This document shows, piece by piece, positions 60,233-64,000 of a stretch of DNA of 64,000 bases (position 1 is the stretch's first letter; each line of letters starts with the position of its first letter). This stretch comes from Chitinophaga sp. CB10. GTDB taxonomy: Bacteria > Bacteroidota > Bacteroidia > Chitinophagales > Chitinophagaceae. The position numbers and the translations under genes are program-made. The stretch spans positions 62,001-126,000 of the forward strand of contig MLAV02000001.1 in the NCBI GenBank assembly GCA_001870995.2. The letters run 5' to 3'. The notes under the pieces were generated by a model. The model did not search any database, was not told where the DNA came from, and saw nothing but the letters and a program-made list of their open reading frames with translations.

Positions 60233-61525
60233 TTATTTTTCGCGTACACTTACGCTGATATGCCTGTCTTTCTTCCGCTCTTCGTCCGGCGCATTAGCAG
60301 CCGCTTTTGCAAACTCGGAACCATAACCTTCCGCGCCCAGCAGCTGGGATGGGTTGGCGTTCAGGTTCTTAAGTCCGTTCACAACGGCATCCGCTCTTTC
60401 CTGGGAGAGTTTTTTATTAACCGCCGCATCCCCGGTTTTATCCGTATAGCCGCCCACTTTAATTTTCGTGTTGGGGAAGGCTTTCAGGATGGCGGCCAGG
60501 TTGCTGAGCTGCACTTTACTTTCTTCCGTAATTTCCGCGCTGCCGGTTTTGAAATTGAGGTTGTCAAAATCAAACCATACATCTTTGCCGGCAGGTTTGG
60601 TGTTATCCTTCAGGAAGGTCACCAGCTGGTCCTCAATACCGCCTTTATACGCATTTAACACCGTGCCATCCGGCAGGGTTACCTGTATGCTTTCCCGGCC
60701 GGCGTCCGCAGCAGGGGCAGGAGTGGCGGCAGGCGCCGGCGCCATGGCAGAGTCTGCCAGTTGGCTGGTAGTAATGCTGTCCGTAACCGCCTCGTTATTT
60801 TTATTGCCGCCGCAGCCACGCATCAGGTACCACAGCAGGATAATCGCCACCAGTATCAGGAGTAAGGACCAAATCCACTTCCCGCCGCTGGCTTGTTTTA
60901 CTGTATTTACGGTAGATGTAGCCGCCCCGCTGACGGCGTTGCCCAGGTTGCCGGCAAGGCCACTGAGCTTGGAGCCGATGGCGCTCAGGCTACCCAAACC
61001 TAATATACCTGCCAGGTTTAACCCGCCTGGTACTGCGTTCAGGATTTTGTCCTTCTGCGAATTCAGGAATGCGGCAAATCCACCGGCACTCAGGTTGTTC
61101 TGAATCGCATACTGCCCCACCGTTCCCAGCGTAGCCGGTGCGGCGGATTGCAGCAGGGTATTGGCCGATGATTCCTTGATGCCTGCATACCCGGCCAGGG
61201 TAGCGGCAATAGCGCCCGCCTTGTCGCCAAATAAGCTCCTGAGCAAATCAGCGCCCTTACTCAGCAAAGTGCCGGCGCCGCCCTGCAGGGCGCTCGTCAG
61301 CGCTGCCGGCGAAGCATCCGAGGCCGACCCCTTCACTAAATTTAATAACCCGGATACATCGCCGCTGCTCTCTGTTTTGTGTAACAAACCAGTTAACACT
61401 GTCGGAATGATACCCGACAGCGCTTTCTGAATACCTCCTTCACTCTCGCCTAATTGCGCGGACGCCTGGCTGATAACGTTGCCGTTAAATAGATTTTTTG
61501 CACTCTCTAATAAGTCGAATGACAT
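60233..61525 (-). CDS. DUF937-OmpA fusion inner membrane protein
   Basis: 430 residues from the ATG at 61525; an in-frame extension to 61636 is not similar to the family. Residues 1 to about 190 form a DUF937 domain (MSFDLLESAKNLF, repeated helical segments rich in Ala/Gly/Ser). A transmembrane helix lies at about 228-246 (WSLLLILVAIILLWYLM), then a low-complexity Ala/Pro linker and a C-terminal OmpA peptidoglycan-binding domain (about 310-428: FKTGSAEITEESK, GYTDKTGD, LSQERADAV). With no cleavable signal peptide, DUF937 should be cytoplasmic and OmpA periplasmic, tying the inner membrane to the wall. Confidence 0.9.
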   Translation of the reverse strand: MSFDLLESAKNLFNGNVISQASAQLGESEGGIQKALSGIIPTVLTGLLHKTESSGDVSGLLNLVKGSASDASPAALTSALQGGAGTLLSKGADLLRSLFGDKAGAIAATLAGYAGIKESSANTLLQSAAPATLGTVGQYAIQNNLSAGGFAAFLNSQKDKILNAVPGGLNLAGILGLGSLSAIGSKLSGLAGNLGNAVSGAATSTVNTVKQASGGKWIWSLLLILVAIILLWYLMRGCGGNKNNEAVTDSITTSQLADSAMAPAPAATPAPAADAGRESIQVTLPDGTVLNAYKGGIEDQLVTFLKDNTKPAGKDVWFDFDNLNFKTGSAEITEESKVQLSNLAAILKAFPNTKIKVGGYTDKTGDAAVNKKLSQERADAVVNGLKNLNANPSQLLGAEGYGSEFAKAAANAPDEERKKDRHISVSVREK

Positions 61526-61888
61526 AATTTTAAGGGTTTTAAGATGAAAAAATCGTGATGTGCGGAAATAGTTCTCATACGCTGTAAAAAACAATTGTAG
61601 CAAGTCAATAACAATACTCATTACCCCCTTGTTCACATTTTTTTAAGAAATCGTTTGGCTTCCTCTCCGTTTTTTTGTATCTTCGCAAAGCTTTGACGCA
61701 TTTCAGACTGTTTAAAGTGCCTTCCGAGCACGCTCATTACGATAGAACAGTCAATATTTATTGGTATTGATCACTTGTCGGGCCACATCGCGCCCGGTTT
61801 CATTTCCGAATAACTGTTATCATGCAGTTCCTGCATATAGGATTCCTATGTCGCAGAGGAAACGATCAGCATAAAACACATTAGAACT
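61526..61888. other. Divergent intergenic region with long porin leader
   Basis: 363 bases between the DUF937-OmpA gene and the porin. No gene is seen. It holds a good promoter at 61654-61685, giving the porin transcript a leader near 190 bases. The leader has several short hairpins, for example TGCAG/CTGCA and ATAGG/CCTAT between about 61825 and 61855, and a GGGC/GCCC pair near 61779-61795. Confidence 0.5.
61654..61685 (+). promoter_or_regulatory. Porin promoter
   Basis: TTTG (61654-61657), 20 bases, TATCTTCG (61678-61685). Spacing is ideal, and the -7 box has one change from TAnnTTTG. A CAAAGCTTTG palindrome (61686-61695) lies at the expected transcription start. Confidence 0.55.
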
Positions 61889-63106
61889 ATGACTGCTATG
61901 ATTGTAGGATCATCGGTGGTAAGGAAAACCTATGCCATCCAACCAGCAATTTCAGGCCTGTTGTCTAATGGATTTAAAGTGCTCTGCTGCATTGCATTAC
62001 TTTGTCCGTTGACATCTAACGGTCAGGATAGTACGAAAACAAAAAATCAGGAAGAGCAACCCAAGCTCCACATTGGCGGAGCTTTGCGATTCAATTACAA
62101 CAACTCCTCCTGGAAGACCAAACAGGTAAAACGCGGCGGCGATTTCGGATTCGATATGTTCCGCGTCAATGCGGACGCCTCCTGGAAAAACTTATCCCTG
62201 CATGCGGAATACCGCTTTTATTCCAAAGACTTTGGCGGCGGCATGCTCAAGGAAGGATATCTCAGCTGGCATGTTAACGATAGCACGCGTATTGATATCG
62301 GCCTTACCCAGGTGCCATTCGGGAATGTTGCATACAACTCCCATAGCTGGTTTTTCAATCTCCCCTATTATACCGGAAAGGAAGATGACTACGATATGGG
62401 TATCAAATTCGAACGCAAAAGCCATCGCTGGAAATATCAACTCGCCTTCTTCAAAAATGCGGAAGAACTCAGCTTCGGCGATGATACGCCCACGGATCCC
62501 GGCCGCTACTCCTACGATGTAGCAGGCAGGAATAAAGAGGTGAACCAGGGCAACGCCAGGGCGGAATATTTTTTCAACGCCGGCAATAGCCTGGGCGCAT
62601 CTGTGATGGCGGGCGGCCTCTATAACATTCCTTCCGGGAATATGGGGAGCCATTATGCCGCCGCCCTGCATGCAAACCTGAACCTGCGCAAGTGGAACCT
62701 GAAGCTGCAAACCATGTATTATCAATACAACGCGGCCGACTCCGCCCGGTTCAAAGACGCAGTGGACATGGCCGCCTACGGCGCCAGCTACCAGGTTGCT
62801 TCCAAAGCATTTATCCATACCGCCTCCCTGTCGTTTACCCAACCGGTAAAATGGGGGCCCGTCAGCGCGCTGACGTTCTATAACGATTATTCCTACATGG
62901 ATAAACAGGTGGCCGGATTCCGGGACTCGCAGATGAATGTACTGGGATGCATGATCACCGCTGGTCCTGTATTCACTTATGTCGACTGGGCTGCAGGAAA
63001 AAATCATTCCTGGCTGGGCCCCGTCTGGAACGAAGCCTTTGCCGCCGGCACGCCCGGGGAATCATGGCATAGCCGCTTCAACATTAATATCGGGTACTAC
63101 TTCTAA
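61889..63106 (+). CDS. Outer membrane porin
   Basis: 405 residues. The N-terminus is long and basic before a hydrophobic stretch (FKVLCCIALLCPLTSNGQ, about residues 30-47) that should be the signal peptide. The mature protein is alternating strands with many aromatic residues (LHAEYRFYSKDFGGG, DYDMGIKFERKSHRWKYQLAFF) and ends NINIGYYF, a classic barrel end, resembling phosphate-selective/OprO-P-like porins in general form. It is followed 11 bases later by the betaine ABC ATPase gene, so it probably lets that osmolyte or its relatives through the outer membrane. Confidence 0.82.
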   Translation: MTAMIVGSSVVRKTYAIQPAISGLLSNGFKVLCCIALLCPLTSNGQDSTKTKNQEEQPKLHIGGALRFNYNNSSWKTKQVKRGGDFGFDMFRVNADASWKNLSLHAEYRFYSKDFGGGMLKEGYLSWHVNDSTRIDIGLTQVPFGNVAYNSHSWFFNLPYYTGKEDDYDMGIKFERKSHRWKYQLAFFKNAEELSFGDDTPTDPGRYSYDVAGRNKEVNQGNARAEYFFNAGNSLGASVMAGGLYNIPSGNMGSHYAAALHANLNLRKWNLKLQTMYYQYNAADSARFKDAVDMAAYGASYQVASKAFIHTASLSFTQPVKWGPVSALTFYNDYSYMDKQVAGFRDSQMNVLGCMITAGPVFTYVDWAAGKNHSWLGPVWNEAFAAGTPGESWHSRFNINIGYYF

Positions 63107-63117
63107 AACAACTAACG

Positions 63118-64000
63118 ATGACACCTAAACTTAAAATAGAAAATCTTACACTGATCTTTGGTCGCGATAAGGAAACCGCCCTGCGCATGCTCCGCGAAGG
63201 CAAAAGCAAGGCGGACATCCTTGCTGCCACCGGCTGTACGGTGGGTGTAAAGGAAGCCTCCTTCGATATTCAGAAAGGAGAGTTTTTCGTGATCATGGGT
63301 CTTTCCGGTAGCGGGAAGTCCAGTTTGTTACGCTGCCTGAACCGGTTGATAGAACCCACTGACGGCAATATCTTCATCAACGATACCAATATCACCCAGC
63401 TCAATGATAAACAGCTGCAGGAAATACGCCGCAAGGAAATCAGTATGGTGTTCCAGCAGTTCGGACTCCTGCCTCACCGCAGCGTGCTGGAAAACGTAGG
63501 CTTCGGCCTGGAACTCCAGGGCATCCCCCCGGCGGAAAGAAACCGGAAAGCTGCTGCCGTCATTGAAATGGTAGGCCTCAAAGGCTATGAACAACAGCTG
63601 CCCTCCAACCTCTCCGGCGGTATGCAGCAGCGCGTAGGCCTCGCCCGCGCGCTGGCCAACGATCCGGAAGTGCTGCTGATGGACGAAGCCTTCTCCGCCC
63701 TCGATCCGCTCATCCGCACGCAGATGCAGGATGAACTGCTGGACCTGCAGGAGAAGATGCATAAAACCATCGTCTTCATCACGCACGACCTGGATGAAGC
63801 CATCCGCCTGGGGGACCGCATCGCCATCATGAAAGACGGGGAAGTGATACAGATAGGCACGCCGGAAGAAATACTCACGGCGCCGGCAACGGACTATGTG
63901 TCCTCCTTCGTGGAGAAGGTAGACCGCAAAGCCATTATCACTGCCTCCTCCCTCATGGATACGAAGCCGGTGAGCGCCGTATTCAGAAAGGACGGCCCCG
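63118..64000 (+). CDS. proV: Glycine betaine/L-proline ABC transporter ATP-binding protein (partial)
   Basis: The first 294 residues are visible; the gene runs off the right edge. It has the ProV/OpuAA-type N-terminal extension (ALRMLREGKSKADILAATG) before the fold, Walker A GLSGSGKSS at 61-69, Q-loop FQQFGLLPH, signature LSGGMQQRV, Walker B VLLMDEAFSALD and the switch His in ITHD. A C-terminal regulatory part begins around residue 260. ProV-type ATPases power uptake of compatible solutes during osmotic stress. The permease and binding protein should follow to the right. The upstream porin is in the same operon. Confidence 0.95.
   Translation, partial: MTPKLKIENLTLIFGRDKETALRMLREGKSKADILAATGCTVGVKEASFDIQKGEFFVIMGLSGSGKSSLLRCLNRLIEPTDGNIFINDTNITQLNDKQLQEIRRKEISMVFQQFGLLPHRSVLENVGFGLELQGIPPAERNRKAAAVIEMVGLKGYEQQLPSNLSGGMQQRVGLARALANDPEVLLMDEAFSALDPLIRTQMQDELLDLQEKMHKTIVFITHDLDEAIRLGDRIAIMKDGEVIQIGTPEEILTAPATDYVSSFVEKVDRKAIITASSLMDTKPVSAVFRKDGP

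Noticed and set aside
61686..61695. CAAAGCTTTG palindrome as a regulator operator
   Set aside because: Only 10 bp, a common word in such AT-rich starts, and no second copy was found in the window; kept only as a note to the promoter.

Overview
The window looks like a chromosomal segment from a Bacteroidota bacterium, most like Chitinophaga or a relative in Chitinophagaceae. The grounds are a SusC/SusD pair preceded by an ECF sigma factor and FecR, a one-protein hybrid two-component regulator (HTCS), DUF3857 proteins, CHAT/PKD surface proteins, TAnnTTTG-type -7 promoter elements, few Shine-Dalgarno sequences, and mid-50s percent GC by eye. I see no rRNA, tRNA, CRISPR array, phage or insertion sequence. 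Both window edges cut genes: an ECF sigma factor on the left and a glycine betaine/proline ABC ATPase on the right.

Layout. 1-4470: partial ECF sigma factor, small membrane protein, monoglyceride-lipase-like hydrolase, SDR oxidoreductase, aldose-1-epimerase-like protein and a small outer membrane barrel. 4546-10913: a tolC/adaptor/RND efflux operon with a TetR repressor and three copies of one palindromic operator. 11334-20950 (minus): a tightly packed six-gene operon that looks like an exopolysaccharide synthesis and export machine (response regulator, HEAT membrane protein, two paralogous processive GT2 enzymes, TPR/beta-barrel exporter, DUF4838 lipoprotein). 21371-27277 (plus, divergent): a signalling operon (CHASE3-GAF hybrid kinase with three receiver-like domains, CheR, CheB, and a receiver-kinase gene broken by a one-base frameshift). 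27288-28966: an RsbQ-like hydrolase with a GAF/PAS sensor protein. 29161-38427: a HAD phosphatase, then a sigma/FecR/SusC/SusD locus followed by a fused phosphodiesterase-alkaline phosphatase, suggesting uptake of an organophosphate substrate. 38552-45949: a CHAT-protease/PKD-barrel/lipoprotein group beside an ECF sigma and its probable anti-sigma factor. 45942-53937: RBBP9-like hydrolase, PA14-containing GH31 and an HTCS regulator. 54416-61525: a DUF4350-like secreted protein, QueG, a pair of DUF3857 transglutaminase-like proteins (one with its catalytic residues lost) and a DUF937-OmpA fusion. 61889-64000: a porin followed by a betaine ABC ATPase.

The most likely undescribed system is the back-to-back pair of operons at 11334-27277. 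A Che-like methylation pair without any chemoreceptor, a hybrid kinase with a Glu/Gln-rich coiled coil, and a lone receiver at the head of a two-synthase polysaccharide operon together suggest an adaptive sensory circuit controlling capsule or biofilm polymer. Second candidates are the CHAT/ECF locus and the phosphorus-directed Sus locus. All functional links are inference from gene content and order; no searches were run.
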